Assembly: GCA_001599595.1 (NCBI GenBank)
Contig: BCHH01000007.1
Coordinates: 2,498,719-2,562,718 of the forward strand
Length of the DNA: 64,000 nt
Direction: 5' to 3'
DNA from: Beverwykella pulmonaria
Lineage: Eukaryota > Ascomycota > Dothideomycetes > Pleosporales > Melanommataceae
Positions 45,485 to 58,871 of this stretch are shown here, in pieces. Positions within the stretch are counted from its first letter, which is position 1, and the number at the start of each line of letters is the position of its first letter. The position numbers and the translations under genes are program-made. The notes under the pieces were generated by a model. The model was given only the letters and a program-made list of their open reading frames with translations, was not told the DNA's origin and searched no databases.

Positions 45485-48400
45485 ATGTCAACACAAGCCT
45501 CGGCAGCCGGCATATGCCAAGACCTCCGCTGTGATAAACGTGGCGATACGTCTCGAAAGGTCTGGTATTGCAAAGCATGCGCTAGCTGCCTCTGCGATGT
45601 GTGCTGGGATCTTTCTCCTATTCACTCCGCTCCCGGGGCACTAGGGCATGACAAGTTGGAATACCGCCAATATCTCATTTGCAGCCGCTTGGAATCGATA
45701 TTGAACCCACCAACGACTCAGGATGAGCTAGAAAAGCTACATGACCAGGATACAAACACAACTTGGTTTGGTAAGTGCACATCTCTCCCAAAGTCACATG
45801 AAAGCTTATCATGGGTACAGGCATCGAACGATATGAAGATGGCCGACCGTTTCTTCAAGATTTCGAAACCTACTCCCATCTTATGGCGAACAGTCCAGGA
45901 GCAGATCAAGTAAAATACCCACAGCTGGTTTCCTTCGTCGGTGAAACAAGTAGGTCCTCTATTGAAAGCTCTTGCAAAATTAGCTAACATATCAAAGGTG
46001 CGGGAAAGAGCACGTTGGTCAAGATGCTCATCGATCACGAAGAATCGAAGAATAACCCCGAAATTATAGCTACCTTTCCCTCACCAGTAGCAGGAAGTCC
46101 CATCAATGACTCAGTGCCGACTTCTGCGGATGTCCACCTCTACTCCGACCCGGCCACATGGGTCACCGAGCGACCGATTCTCTACGCTGATTGCGAGGGA
46201 CTAAACGCAGGCGAGCGAGTCCCGATGGGCGCACATGGGAGAAGGATTACAAGATTGGATAACTCTAGAAGGCTTGGTCTTCGGGTCCGTCCGCTAGAGT
46301 GGGCAAACTCAGATGAGACCAAGACTCGCCAGTACGCCGTCACTCAGATATACCCGAGGCTGTTGTATACGTTTTCGGATGTCGTAGTTTTTGTGCTCGA
46401 TAAACCGAAGTATGTCACAATCTATCTTCAGATAAAACGCACTTACTGATAGAAACAGGATCTTCGAGCAAGCAGTGTTGCTCAAGCTCTTCGACTGGGC
46501 TTCTGGATCATTGAAGGCCAGTACCAATCAAGGCGCTTTGCCTCATGCAGTCATTGCGCTTAACTTCACGGATGTTAACATCAACTCTTCACTATGGAAA
46601 GTTCCCAATGCCACAAAAGCCTTGCTAGATGTCAACAAGCATGTTCTGGAATCAATGGCTGGCGTTCCAAAGCTACAGAAACTGGCGGACAAGTGGCGAC
46701 GCAAAGGCAGGCGAATTCACAGTATTCTGGACCTGATCCATTGCTATTATGCCTCATTCCAAGTTGTTCGCTTGCCGGACGAAAAGGATCTGTTACTTCT
46801 GTCGAAGCAAGTATCACAGCTTCACACCACGATCGTTGAAAGATGCGAGGCCGCATATTTAAGCAAGAAGGAGGCACGGTTACTTTCATCCTCAGATGAG
46901 TTCGGCTTCTACATTCAGCAGGCATTCAATCACTTCTCCCGGGATCTGAATCAACCCTTTGATTTCAAAGAGTACTCCCTACGCAGAAATCCGATCCCGC
47001 AAAATCTCAGAGACCATATTTTACGCATGGCAATCTCCCTCCAATCAAGATTCCCTGAAGCAACTGGCGAATGGATCTTTGACAGACTTGGCTTTATGGT
47101 CGCTTCATGCTTTCTATATGACTGTAGGACCTACCGTAAAGGTACCTATTTAGTGAATCACATTCTAGATCATCTAGCTAACAATTTTCACAGGACAGCC
47201 GCACGATTTATTTGGAGACTACTTACCAAGTTTTGAAAGCGCACTGACAGAGTTCTGCAACTTTTACTGGCCCTGTGAATTCAGCAACAAGAAAGGGCGC
47301 TGTGTAAATGTCAGCACGCGTCATGACAGCAAAGGGCATCAAAACGAGAAGGGAAAGGTACTCGCTGCGGGAAAGTATCAATCAAAGTTCACGGCAGAAA
47401 TGTTTAAAGTTGTTTGGATGAACTCGCTCAAAAAAAGATTAGCGGACCTGCAGACAGAGCTAGGGGAACTCGAGCGTGGGAGTGCAGAACTAGAAGATCC
47501 CCTCATATCCGTCCGGACGCACCACATTGGAAACATCTCCAGGTTTTATTACAACGTAGGAGGCGCTTCGAAATTTACGAGCCATGCAACCTGCCTTTGC
47601 TGTCTCATGAGACCGCCAGAGCACGCGCTTCGGTGTGGGCATGTTCTCTGCTCCAATTGCGTCAAATCCTTTGGGTTAGTCACGAAGACCACAATCGAGA
47701 TGCAGAGTTGCCCACTGCATCCCTTGGACACAAAATGGGAGCGACCATGGAAGATCAGGATGAAGCCTGATTTTGCGGGAATTCGTGTCTTATCTCTTGA
47801 TGGGTAAGTCATCTCCTCCATTTTATCTCCTAACTGTTAACGTCTATGTAGAGGCGGCATCCGTGGTATTGCGGAACTTGAGGTTCTCCATCAAATCCAA
47901 TGCAAGCTAGGCGTAGATATTCCCATTGCTGCCTTCTTCGACCTGATCGTCGGCACAAGGTTCGTAGCCCTTCTATTTTTTAGACTATAAGCACTAAACT
48001 ATCGCAGCACTGGAGGAATTATAGCGCTAGCCCTTGGAGTAAAGCAGTGGTCCGTACGAAAATGCATCGAGGAGTTCAAACGTCTCTGTAACAAAGCGTT
48101 CACGCCTCGCGAATTCCACGGCGTCTTGGGTTTTCAGCAGATAGCTACAGCTCACCATGGCAGCATTTGGCAAACAAGACCCCTACATGAGGCTTTGAAA
48201 GAGTCACTTGGCAACCGCTTTCTGTTTGGCGGAAGCCAAGACAGCGACACGTCCTATTCTGCTCGAGTTGCTGTTACCACAAGCAGTGACATGGCGAAGA
48301 AGGGAGTGGTGATTGCTAACTACTGCCGCAAGGGAAACCAACGCAACTACGAATTCTTGCGACCCAACGACCCCATATACGAGATGGAGATGTGGGAGGC

Positions 48401-50688
48401 CGGCGCTGCGACTTCCGCTGCTGCGCCCTACTTCAAGCCATTTGTCCATGAAAAGACGTACACGGCCTATCTCGATGGTGCATTCCATAACAACAATCCA
48501 GTCAAGGTTGGACATCTAGAACGGCAACTGTTGTGGACTGATGTTCAAAATAAGCCCCCTGATCTATTCTTGTCGCTTGGGACAACGCAAGACCGAAGCC
48601 AAGTTGAAAAACAGCTTACAAGCAAAAGATTACCGAAGCAGTAAGTAAATCGAGTTCTGCGGTCATTCATATCATATTAACACACCCAGGGGGAATAATC
48701 CAGGCATAAATAACTCAGAGACAGCAAGGATTAAGACTCATAACAATTGGCGATACCTTGCCGGCCTAATCCACGTCGGAAAGGCAGCGGTGAGTATATG
48801 GCCAAATCGCAATCGCTTTAAATGATGCTAATGTACGCAGGTCAATATACTTGGAGATATGATCAACTGCGAGCGTCAGTGGGGAGAGTTCTTGGAAATC
48901 ACAGTTGAGCAAAAAGAGCGACGTCGGTATATGAGAATTAATCCTGATATTCAGCGAACTCCGCCACTACTAGATGCTAAGAACGAGGTCGACAGCCTTC
49001 AAGCAGAAGTTGCAAAGGCATTGTTGAAGTATAGGGCTCAGCTCCAGCTAGAAGAGGTCGTATTCCGCCTCGTAGCAAGCTCCTTCTATTTCGACAAGGG
49101 CAAAGCCACGAGAAGTCGAGCAGGAGGAACTGCTACGGTGTCTGGTAAGTACTCAAATCACGCGAACTGTGTCACGCCCAAACTGACCACTGGAAGGACA
49201 CCTGCAATGTCGATTTGAAAAGTCTTCGGAATGGCTCAAGCAATTGGGGAACTTCTTCAAGAAGCAACAGCGCACGGACTTTCAACCATATTTCGAAATT
49301 TGTAATGGTGTTCAGCAACAAAGCAAGCAAAAGGTATGTTAAATCTTGCAATGGTCGTCGGTGATTCAGCTGAAATAGAGTAGGTCTCAATGACTGCAAG
49401 CATCATCGAGAGAATGGCAAGCCATGGCGATTTCAACATCGGCGAGACTCACATCACCGTATCAACTACCGAATGTAACGCTGATATAGAACTCTTCTTT
49501 TTCGCCTCTTCTGGGAAAATTCAAGGATACTCTATTAGTGGGTTCCCTCGCGACTTCCTCACAGAGGATGATTGGACACGTAAGTGCATAGTCTTTGCGC
49601 CGAATATAACATTTTCTTATCATGGGCATAGTCCGCAATTCCGAAGTAGACGAAGAAGAGCAAGAAACCAACGAAGAGGCCCACGGCTTAAACAGGGCCC
49701 AAACAAGCAGGTGGATCCCCACGACTCACGACCAGGGATTGACACAGAATGCGGGCGAGTCTCACCTTAGAAGCACCTCGGAGCAGAACCTCAGCACGCA
49801 GCCTCACGGCATCAATGAAGAGGGCCGCCGGAAGTCTGATGACGCTGTACCTAAAGCTGGTACCAAGGCTCCTGGTCATCAGAGAGCGTCTAGTTTGAGG
49901 TCTCCTCTTCATCATCAGAGGAGCCGGTTTAGTTTGAGACGCCGTGATAATAGTGAACAACCGGAAAACGTCCCTTCTGAGTCGCGACAAGCACCGCCAG
50001 TAATTGTCACCCCAAATACTCCAGGAGAACAATTTAATCCGCTTCCACGACCGCAGAGTGTCGCGAGCGCATCATCAGCACGCAGCGATTGGCACTTTCG
50101 CGCAGGTCCATCTTCAGAATATGAATATTTGACGAATCACGGGGTGGAAAATCGACACAGCCTCTCCGCCAGTACCACACCTATTGTTGTACCAACTGAA
50201 CGAGATGCAGAGCCACCTATCATAACATACTCTCCTGCTAGCATTGGTACGAAATACTCCTCCATTCCTATAAACTTCTCACTGACTCGCCTGCAGCGCC
50301 TCAGCCACAAAACGAGCCACAACCTCATACCTTCGAACCCCAATTTTACAACCCTAGCCGTTATGGCGAGCCACATCACTCTCGAGATCGCAGTCAGCCA
50401 TCTTCGAGCACTCCACCCGCATACGCTAGACCAGGCTCTCTCTACTCGGTTTCGCCCCGAATACAGTCACCGAATTCGGCAGCTACCTTTAATGCTCCTT
50501 CCGAAGCGCGACTCGGTGGCATTCCGCCTGAGCCCTCGTATGTAGGCAATATACTCCGAGACTCACCAAAAGACGAGATCGACTGGGAGCTAGAGTTTGC
50601 AAAAAGGGCGAGCTTGGTAGATTTCGAGAAGAATCAAGAAGAGATGGAGCTCAAACGGGCACTGGAGAACTCTATCGTGTATAAGTAA
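45485..50688 (+). CDS. B-box/GTPase-like/RING/patatin fusion protein (1534 aa)
   Basis: Thirteen exons: 45485-45770, 45821-45949, 45998-46409, 46459-47141, 47194-47803, 47852-47959, 48008-48640, 48690-48789, 48841-49144, 49197-49333, 49384-49579, 49632-50246 and 50297-50688, all in phase. Residues 11-55 form a B-box-like zinc finger (VWYCKACASCLCDVCW). A P-loop GETSAGKST lies at 136-144, a Thr-containing switch near 180 and DCEG at 203-206, as in dynamin/GBP-like GTPases, then a long helical region. Residues 637-679 fit a RING-type finger (CLCCL, LRCGHVLCSNC, CPLH). The patatin domain follows: DGGGIRG at 706-712, GTSTGG with nucleophile Ser743, and DGA with Asp899, so the Ser-Asp dyad is intact and lipid acyl hydrolysis is expected. 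The last 200 residues are Ser/Pro-rich and disordered. No signal peptide. Role unknown; immunity or incompatibility signalling is one possibility. Confidence 0.87.
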
Positions 50689-51048
50689 TGAGAATCGGCG
50701 GCAATCTTGGGATAGCTTATCAAATTCACCTAGTTTAAACAGCTCCGCTGAGTCTGGCTTGTGATACACCAATCAACACCACGTGCGTCGTTTCCATCTT
50801 AATACATGAAGATCTTCTGTGTCATTCTTGAGATGTCCTTTCACTGGCGACGACTTTTAGTTCACGTTTTCGGTCTGGTTTGCCAGATCCTGTATCTTAC
50901 TCCTATTGCGGCCTAGCGTGATAGCGAATATGCAGGCTGAAATGGTGACTCCAACCTCTGCTCAGTGAACGCCATTTCTTCCATGTTCTGCGCTTCAACC
51001 ATCAAATATTTTTTCTTCTCATCAACATGCACACTCTGATATCGTAAA
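50689..51048. other. Intergenic, nothing recognised
   Basis: Three-prime flank of the fusion gene and promoter of the methyltransferase; no element recognised. Confidence 0.4.
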
Positions 51049-51798
51049 ATGATGCAAGAAATTCCGCTATACGACCGCCCCGACTTTTTCGACGCTTACC
51101 TCACACTTCCCCGCCAACAGAAAGGCCACGACGGCGCACCCGAATGGCCGGCCCTGCGTGAAATGATCGGATCAGTTAATAATCAGCAATTGCTCGATCT
51201 TGGATGTGGTTTGGGCTGGTTTGCTAGATATGCAGTCGAGTCTGGCGCTGTGAGGGTGGACGCCTCGGACATATCATCCAAGATGATTGAAAGAGCGAAA
51301 GACTTGACATCAAAGGACCTTCAAAACAAGATCAAGTACGAAGTGGCCGATTTGAATGATGTAGAGTTAAATACTAGTGTATATGATCTAGTTTACTCGA
51401 GCCTCACTTTCCATTACCTGTCCAACGATTCTTTCTCGCGGCTATTGAAAGAAATACACGTATCGCTCAAGCCAGGAGGTCGTTTCGTGTTTTCAGTCGA
51501 GCATCCAATCTACACTGCACCTTCAGATCCATCGCTTGAGAAACTATCCGACAACCGCGAGGTCTGGCCACTCGATAACTACGCCGAAGAGGGACTGCGG
51601 GAGACCAACTGGTTGGGTGGAGTGAAGAAATATCACAAAACGATGACAACGTACTTGAGAAGCTTGATAGATAGTGGCTTTGTGATTCGAGATTTTGTAG
51701 AGTGGATGCCGACGAAGGAGGACGTGGATATGAATCCACAATGGGAAGCCGAGAGACACAGACCGATGTTCCTGCTTATCAAGGTGGAGAAGACGTGA
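51049..51798 (+). CDS. Class I SAM-dependent methyltransferase
   Basis: Intronless, 249 aa. The SAM-binding motif I is QLLDLGCGLGWFARYAVESG (about residues 46-65), the acidic end of strand 2 is VRVDASDIS, and motif IV/post-motif parts are YDLVYSSLTFHYLSNDSF and LLKEIHVSLKPGGRFVFSVE. This is a UbiE/type 11-like small-molecule methyltransferase, cytosolic, with no targeting signal. The second methionine (MMQEIP) could be the true start with little effect. The substrate is unknown. It sits 360 bp after the patatin-fusion gene on the same strand, with its own promoter space. Close relatives in bacteria and fungi are annotated only generically. Confidence 0.9.
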   Translation: MMQEIPLYDRPDFFDAYLTLPRQQKGHDGAPEWPALREMIGSVNNQQLLDLGCGLGWFARYAVESGAVRVDASDISSKMIERAKDLTSKDLQNKIKYEVADLNDVELNTSVYDLVYSSLTFHYLSNDSFSRLLKEIHVSLKPGGRFVFSVEHPIYTAPSDPSLEKLSDNREVWPLDNYAEEGLRETNWLGGVKKYHKTMTTYLRSLIDSGFVIRDFVEWMPTKEDVDMNPQWEAERHRPMFLLIKVEKT

Positions 51799-53953
51799 AT
51801 CTGTACAGAGTATCAAGTAGGGGTAGTAGACAAGTATATCCTTTAAACTCACTGGTAACGGCTCCTCTCCTATCATTGTTTTGATTGAATCAATTGGAAA
51901 CAGATGAAATGACACACAATGAATCATTTATAAACACTCGTGAATCGAAAGCGATCTAAGAAGCAAAAGCAAAATCAGTGGATTCAACTCCAAGTAAAAC
52001 CTAGGACCTAAAAAAGGTATATCAGGCTGAAAGTGGATAGAAGACTTAACGGCGTGCTGTCCAATCCAGAACGAAACAAAGAAACCAGACAGCGATGAAT
52101 CGGAGTGTACGATTAGCCTATTCTAGACTAACAAGAATGAAAACGGGTACGAAACTCACAACCTAAAGCAACCAGCCTATCCCAAAATGACACCATAAAA
52201 GGTCTACGACCAATAAGGAAAGAAACCTAAAAACATATCAACAGTGAAATACAAACAAAGCCAACAGGGAAAGCAATTGAAAAAACCAAGCAACAGCCGT
52301 AGTTCCCCTGGCATGGTGTATATATAGTCCTCATGCGAGCTATCAGATCAACACGGCTTTCACACTCCTGATATGCATATTGATTCTTTAAACGGTTGAC
52401 TGTCTCTACCATACATGACAAGGAGCTCACAGTAAATGAAAACTTAAGATGTAGAGAGGTTTGGTGACCGAATGGAAGGTAGAAATATAAGTAAACGCGA
52501 CTTTCTCAAGAACGTCGTTCAAATCTTGAGGGCAAGCACTTTTCAAAGTCATCAAGATTGAGTTCATAATAGACACTTATAATATCCTCTATAGACGTAT
52601 TTTCTGCGTTCTCAAGATCGCACAGCATCCGAATACATAGTCATTCCGAGTGAAACTCGAATCCTGAAATAGAGATGCTGAAAGCGGCTTGCGCCAAGGG
52701 CCCTTACGACCAAGTCGTCCGAGCCAGTCTCCACCACGAAATCTCTCAAGATTGAAGCAGCTTCCTTAGTTAGAGGGGCGCTCTCATGACTTTCCAACAA
52801 TCAAAGTTACCCTTCATACCCATTTCCATTCCAGATCTCGATTCCAAACTCAGGGCCAAAGTTCAGGGAAAGGTGCCAACGTGCACAAGCTCATTCCCGG
52901 CGTACAAGACAATCAAACCACACCTACTCATACCTAGGTGAGCTTTGGGGTTTGAAACTTAATGAACAATATCTACGCAGTTCTATAATATACAAGGATG
53001 TATGAGCACCCTCACGCCCTTTTCCAGCTGGAAAATCCAAAATTCGCAACTTGTCCACGAACATTCTCACGACTAACCGAGAACCAAGGCACCGTTCACG
53101 AAACCTCTTAGTGTTCCCCCATCTGCCTTCTCCTCCCCATCTTTCTCTCCATTCTCTAGACGCACTAACATTCATACCCCAAACTCCACTCTCCCTCCCG
53201 CCCCAAGCAAGAGAAAAGTGAATACAATTGAAACTGAAGAAAACGCATGTGGATACCATGACTTCTATGAAGAACCTTATATCAAAAGTAGTTTATCGAA
53301 AACAATACCAAAAAGCAGTCAGAAATCGCAGATCTCAAGACAGGCAGCCTATCACAAAGCAAGGAACCAGCAGCAGATCTTATGTATGACATAAGAAAAG
53401 GACCAACTGTAGTAAACGCCAATTCACCTTCAATAGGTCGTTTCCACCCTTCATGACGCCTTTTGCAGGATCGAGCCCGGAGTATTGTGCCGATGTGATA
53501 GCGAGAGCCTGTAGCATATACAGGTGTAATAGCGAGACCTTGTAGTATTTTGCGATAGGATGATAGCGAGAGTCTATATCGATGTAGGCGTGCTGTATGA
53601 TATCTGAAGCGAAGATGTCTGTTTAGCGAGTGGTATGTGTTCGGTCGAAGTCCGCGTTCGATGATGATGATGATGATCCACTGAATAGGGGCGAGGTGCA
53701 GAATTCACATCTTTGCATGCGGCAAGCAAAAGGCGTCCTCGATGCTTGTCTTGCAGCTAAATAAAGACAGAAGAACGGCCAGAGTCAGAATAGAATGTCC
53801 AAGCCCTCGCCAAGCCAAATAAACAAGCAGTACTTCATTTGAAGGGAATTTGCACAGTCAGTGTCAGTGAAGCCAATTGTGGGCTAAAAAGGATAAATTT
53901 AGGAGGACCATGCTGCGGTTGAGGGGAGACCAAAAATGCTGCAACGCTGTCAT
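51799..53953. other. Long intergenic region, nothing confident
   Basis: About 2.1 kb, AT-rich in the left part, without a supported gene. A short run of GAT triplets occurs near 53659-53678. The right end is the 3' flank of the minus-strand carrier. Confidence 0.4.
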
Positions 53954-55102
53954 TTACTCCGGCAATGCTCGCATAACGCCCTCAAAAGCCACAAGCGCCA
54001 TGGCGTTGGCAGGGAACGCCCTCAAAAAGCACGGTACAAACCCTCTCCAATATCCTCGCAGGCCATTCTCCTTATACACTGCCTTGGCGGCATCGCGCCA
54101 CCGGGGGAACCTGCGGTCAGCACCAAGCGGGTCGGTCATGACGCGTTGTTTGACGACATCGGACGGATACGATGTGAGCCAAAAGATCTGAGCAGAGAGG
54201 CCTCCGGCCCAGAAGTTGATGGCGGGTGCGGAGAGCGAGGTGTGGTTCTGAAGGGCGCGGGTGAAGATGTCGTAGGTGCCCCACCAGAAGCAAAAGAAGG
54301 TCCGGAAGAGGAGGGTTGCGCTGAGGCCATGGTAAAGGCCGCGGACGCCGTGGTTGCTGAACTGGGGCCTATCAGAGATGGTTCTGCTCAGGAGGGGGAG
54401 ATGGAACGCCTACGATCTTCTTGAGGCAGTCAATGGGCCCGCGGTAGAGTCTCTTCGACTTGTCTGCCTGGTATTGCACCTGCAGTCGCGCTTTGATGTG
54501 CTCTACGGGCCCGGCAATAAAGGACACCGTCCAGCCTGCCAGCGTGCCAGCCAAGGCGTGTCCGATGATGGGGAGCTTGCGCTGCTCTTCTGGTCCTCGT
54601 CTGGGGTTGAAGACGTTGTCGTTCAGGACGCGGCGGTACACGCTCAAGGAGCCCAGCATGCTGCGAGACGTCAATATACGGCCTGGCGCAAGACACGGTA
54701 TGCCCACATGGAATCCATGAACATCCATCCCAACAGCGGCGGGGTCGCGCCCTTGTACAGTCCCTTGACGCCCTCATTGCGCAGTGTCTGGAGCAGACAG
54801 TCCACCGGGCCCCTGAAGTGCGACTTGTCGGTGGTTTGCAGGCGGACCTTGATGGTGTCGAAGCTTGAGCGGTCAGTACGCGGAGGTCTGCGCGGAGTGT
54901 GTGGAGGCGCTCACGGATGCCCGACTGGGGATCGTTAGCACGTGTTCCTGCATCCACCACTCTAATACGCACCAGAAAGCTTTGCAATGCCCGAGAAGAC
55001 GCCGCCAACGAAGCCCTTGTAATTCTTCGCGCCTCCGCTTGCCTGCTGTTGCGGCTCGGTGGGGTCCTGAAGCCCGGATTGCTTCACGGCCGTCGCTGAC
55101 AT
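53954..55102 (-). CDS. Mitochondrial carrier (SLC25), carnitine/ornithine-carrier type
   Basis: Five exons on the minus strand, 54973-55102, 54915-54924 (a 10-nt microexon), 54708-54863, 54414-54660 and 53954-54361, give 316 aa. All three carrier repeats have the signature Px(D/E)xx(K/R): HPFDTIKVR, GPVEHIKAR and YPSDVVKQR. Other marks are NEGVKGLYKGATPPLLGWMF and NGLRGYWRGFVPCFLRAFPA. The protein would sit in the inner mitochondrial membrane with six helices. It groups by eye with fungal carnitine/acylcarnitine and arg-13-like ornithine carriers; the substrate is uncertain. The microexon supplies VGHP in the first signature and without it the signature cannot be formed. Its start codon faces the glycosyltransferase gene across 374 bp. 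Confidence 0.9.
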
Positions 55103-55476
55103 GGGCGGCGAGGAGAGAGGCAGCCGGACCAAGTGCCAGGCATGCCGATGGATGGGGAGGTCGGTGAGCAGAGGGCGGGTTTATGAGGCAGCATATATAC
55201 CAAGGTGTTGCTCCCATCCGCGTCTAGCAGCGCTCCGTCAGAAAATGGACGGAAAGGCGCAAGTCTCCCCGACGCGATGCATGCTGGAGGGACAGACGCC
55301 GGCGATCGGCGGACCTTCCCTGCGCATGGCGTGGGTGGAGCCCCTCCATCAACACCAAACAACACCACGCGTGCAGTAACAATGTAGTCGTCCCTCGGTG
55401 TGTGCCAGTTTATAACGGGCGCCTCTCTACTCACCAACACTGCTGCACAGTACGCTGGCTGTCTGTCCAGTACATC
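55103..55476. promoter_or_regulatory. Divergent promoter between carrier and glycosyltransferase
   Basis: GC-rich, without a supported gene. It must contain both promoters. No known motif was identified with confidence. Confidence 0.4.
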
Positions 55477-56503
55477 ATGGCCGACCAAAAGAAAGGTAGC
55501 ACTGTTCCCTCCCAGCACCGCTCTTCGCCGTGCCCACCGGCCTGACCTGCCCCGCAGTCTGGACCACGCTCATCACCAACACGGCGTACCTCACCGGCCT
55601 GCTCACGCTCGACCACAGCCTCAAGAAGCACAAGTCGGCGTACCCGCTCGTCGCCCTCTACACCGACACGTTCCCGCCCGAGGGCCACAAGGCGCTCGAC
55701 GACCGCGGCATCGCCAAGAAGCACGTCAAGTACCTGCTGCCCAAGCTGCACAAGGACTTCACCAACGACCCGCGCTTCTACGACTGCTGGAGCAAGCTCA
55801 CGCCCTTCTCGCTCGTCGAGTATGACCGCGTCGTGCAGCTCGACAGCGACATGCTGGTCCTGCGCAACATGGACGAACTGATGGAGCTCGAGCTCGACCC
55901 TCCGAGCGCGGGGGGCAAGGGCGACAAAGTGTTTGCTGCGAGCCACGCCTGCGTATGCAACCCGCTCAAGAAGCCGCACTACCCCAAAGACTGGTACGTC
56001 TGCGTGGCCTGCGAGACAGGCGCACGAACTAACACCACGCGGGCAGGGTCCCCGAGAAGTGCGCCTTCACGTCGCAGCACGATCACCCCGACGAAGCGCA
56101 GACGACGGGCGCGTCCACGACATTCGGCCTCGGCATCCCCAATGGCGGGCTGCAGGTGGTGAACCCATCCAGCGAGACGTACCAGCTCATCGTCGACCAG
56201 ATGGCGCAGGACAGCTCCCTGAACTACGACTTTGCGGACCAGTCGCTGCTGGGCGACCTCTTCTACGGGCGCTGGGTCGCGCTGCCGTACACGTACAACG
56301 CGCTCAAGACGCTGCGGTGGCACGGCGTGCACGACCCGATCTGGCGCGACGACGAGGTCAAGAACGTCCACTACATCCTGAGCCCGAAGCCGTGGGACGA
56401 GAAGGAGGGCGAGCCGGCCGAGGAGTCGCACGCGTGGTGGTGGAAGGCGAACCGCGAGCGGCTGGACGAGGAGAAAGCCAGAGGCATCCAGGACGGATTT
56501 TAG
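55477..56503 (+). CDS. Glycosyltransferase family 8 protein (glycogenin/galactinol-synthase-like)
   Basis: Three exons, 55477-55495 (19 nt), 55558-55993 and 56047-56503, give 303 aa. GT8 enzymes are retaining transferases that use UDP-sugars. VWTTLITNTAYLTGLLTLDH is the usual fungal N-terminus, FYDCWSKLTPFSLVEYDRVV precedes the metal-binding DxD (LDSDML, Asp102 and Asp104), and the C-terminal GLQVVNPS, DQSLLGDLFYGRW, LPYTYNALKTLRW and HYILSPKPWDE are all present. Length is complete for the short GT8 class, which is usually annotated as glycogenin-like; true glycogenins carry an extra C-terminal glycogen-synthase-binding part that is absent. Acceptor unknown. The short first exon (MADQKK) was chosen because its phase fits and no in-frame ATG lies closer. 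Confidence 0.9.
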
Positions 56504-57208
56504 ACGGCACGTTGCATAGAGAGAATAGACTTTGGATCAATGTTGAGAGCCTCTGTGATGCGCGTTCGAGATAGATGGCCTTGTGCACCTGCACGCATAT
56601 TTCCCTTCGTTTCGCCTGCCCCTGATCCGGTTCGCCAGCAGCGCCAGCCCTCTTCGAGCCACGAGCAACCACGCGGAGAGAGGTGTGGTCTGACGGGCGT
56701 CAGGAGTAGGTCGCGCGTACCTGCATATTAGATTACGGGCGGTGGCCGCGTCGCACAATGGACGCACACTACGGCGGCATCTCGTACCAAAGGGTGATTG
56801 TTCTCGAGAGTTGGTGCAGGCTCGTAATTAAACAATTGTCGGCCGCCCCTTTCTGCGACGCATGTTTTAGCGGCTGTGACGGGGGTCCTCGTTTCGGGGT
56901 GCGGCCAGCCCATGAACGCGCATGGCCCGTGTTTCACTCCCCATACGGGTCGAATCTTCAACATTCTTGCCCAGCACACACACACACGCCCGAGTAAGAT
57001 AACACGCCCGTTCCCGTACTTGTCCATACTCGCCCATACTCGCACTTCCACCTGCAACGACGACCTCTATATGCACCGGTAACCGCGCACATCACCACCG
57101 CGTCGACACATTCGCCGCGACTGCCTAATCGCGCCAACGTCCTGCGAGTTCCATTGAGCAGGGCTCAGACTCACCACTCCTTCCACTGCCCTCTCCGCCG
57201 CCGCCAAC
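56504..57208. other. Intergenic, promoter of the ARF6-type gene
   Basis: No supported gene. A short CA run (CACACACACACGC) lies at 56978-56990. Confidence 0.45.
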
Positions 57209-58081
<873 letters not shown>

Positions 58082-58359
58082 GCCTCCTCGCCCCACCCCG
58101 ATGCATACCTCTCACGTCTCCTCCGTCTTTGTATGACTGCATGCGCATGTGCTGTTCTCCTTCCTTCCTTCTACATATACCCGGCTCTCGGTTTTTTTGG
58201 TTTTCCTTCGTGCCCTTTACCTTCTAAGGTTTGTAATCGCTAGCGTCATGCTATCGTTGCTTCGGTCCCTTCTTCGCTTCTGGTTTGTGTGCGTGCGTGG
58301 GTTGCTTGAGAGGCGGATCGGATCATAGGCGCGGGTGGAGATACCCCTCAGATTGGCCG

Positions 58360-58393
<34 letters not shown>

Positions 58394-58871
58394 GCGGGTG
58401 TTTCGCGGGTACTTTTCTATCCTGCGTTGTAGATTTTCTTGGTAGGAGAGAGCGGGTACCGGGGATTCTGTATAGTAAGTGGCGGATTAGGAAAGTCGAA
58501 CAGATAGACGACATGAAAGATATTTACGAAATTGAAAAGGGTGCTCACTACTGAGCGTGACGTGTAGAGTTTCGTGGTGGACGAAGAAACAGGGGCGAGT
58601 AGATATGCTAACACTTTCCAAAAGACGTGATGAACACCGAAAGTACGATACTATTCAACCGAGTGTGTACGTTAAGAATAGAAGTAGAGCATGCACCAGC
58701 CCTAGTCAACGCCTCCTATGCCATGCCCACCCTACCAAATCAAAGCCAAGCGATGCGGCCTAAACAAATGAACGAACAATAACGAAACGAAACGAAGCAG
58801 AAATCCCGGCGCTATATTGCTTTATCCAACCCCCAATACCCACATCAGTTCACTCACACCTCTACCCTGAG
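58082..58871. other. Convergent 3' region between ARF6 and SGF29 genes
   Basis: Carries the 3' flanks of two convergent genes and a CT microsatellite. No coding sequence seen. Confidence 0.45.
58362..58390 (+). repeat. (CT)14 microsatellite
   Basis: An uninterrupted CT dinucleotide run of 29 bp about 280 bp after the ARF6 stop codon. Confidence 0.95.

Noticed and set aside
55431..56431. Long antisense open frames opposite the GT8 gene (182 and 150 codons)
   Set aside because: They are Val/Leu/Arg-rich mirror images of a GC-rich coding strand and have no motifs; the plus-strand gene explains the region fully.
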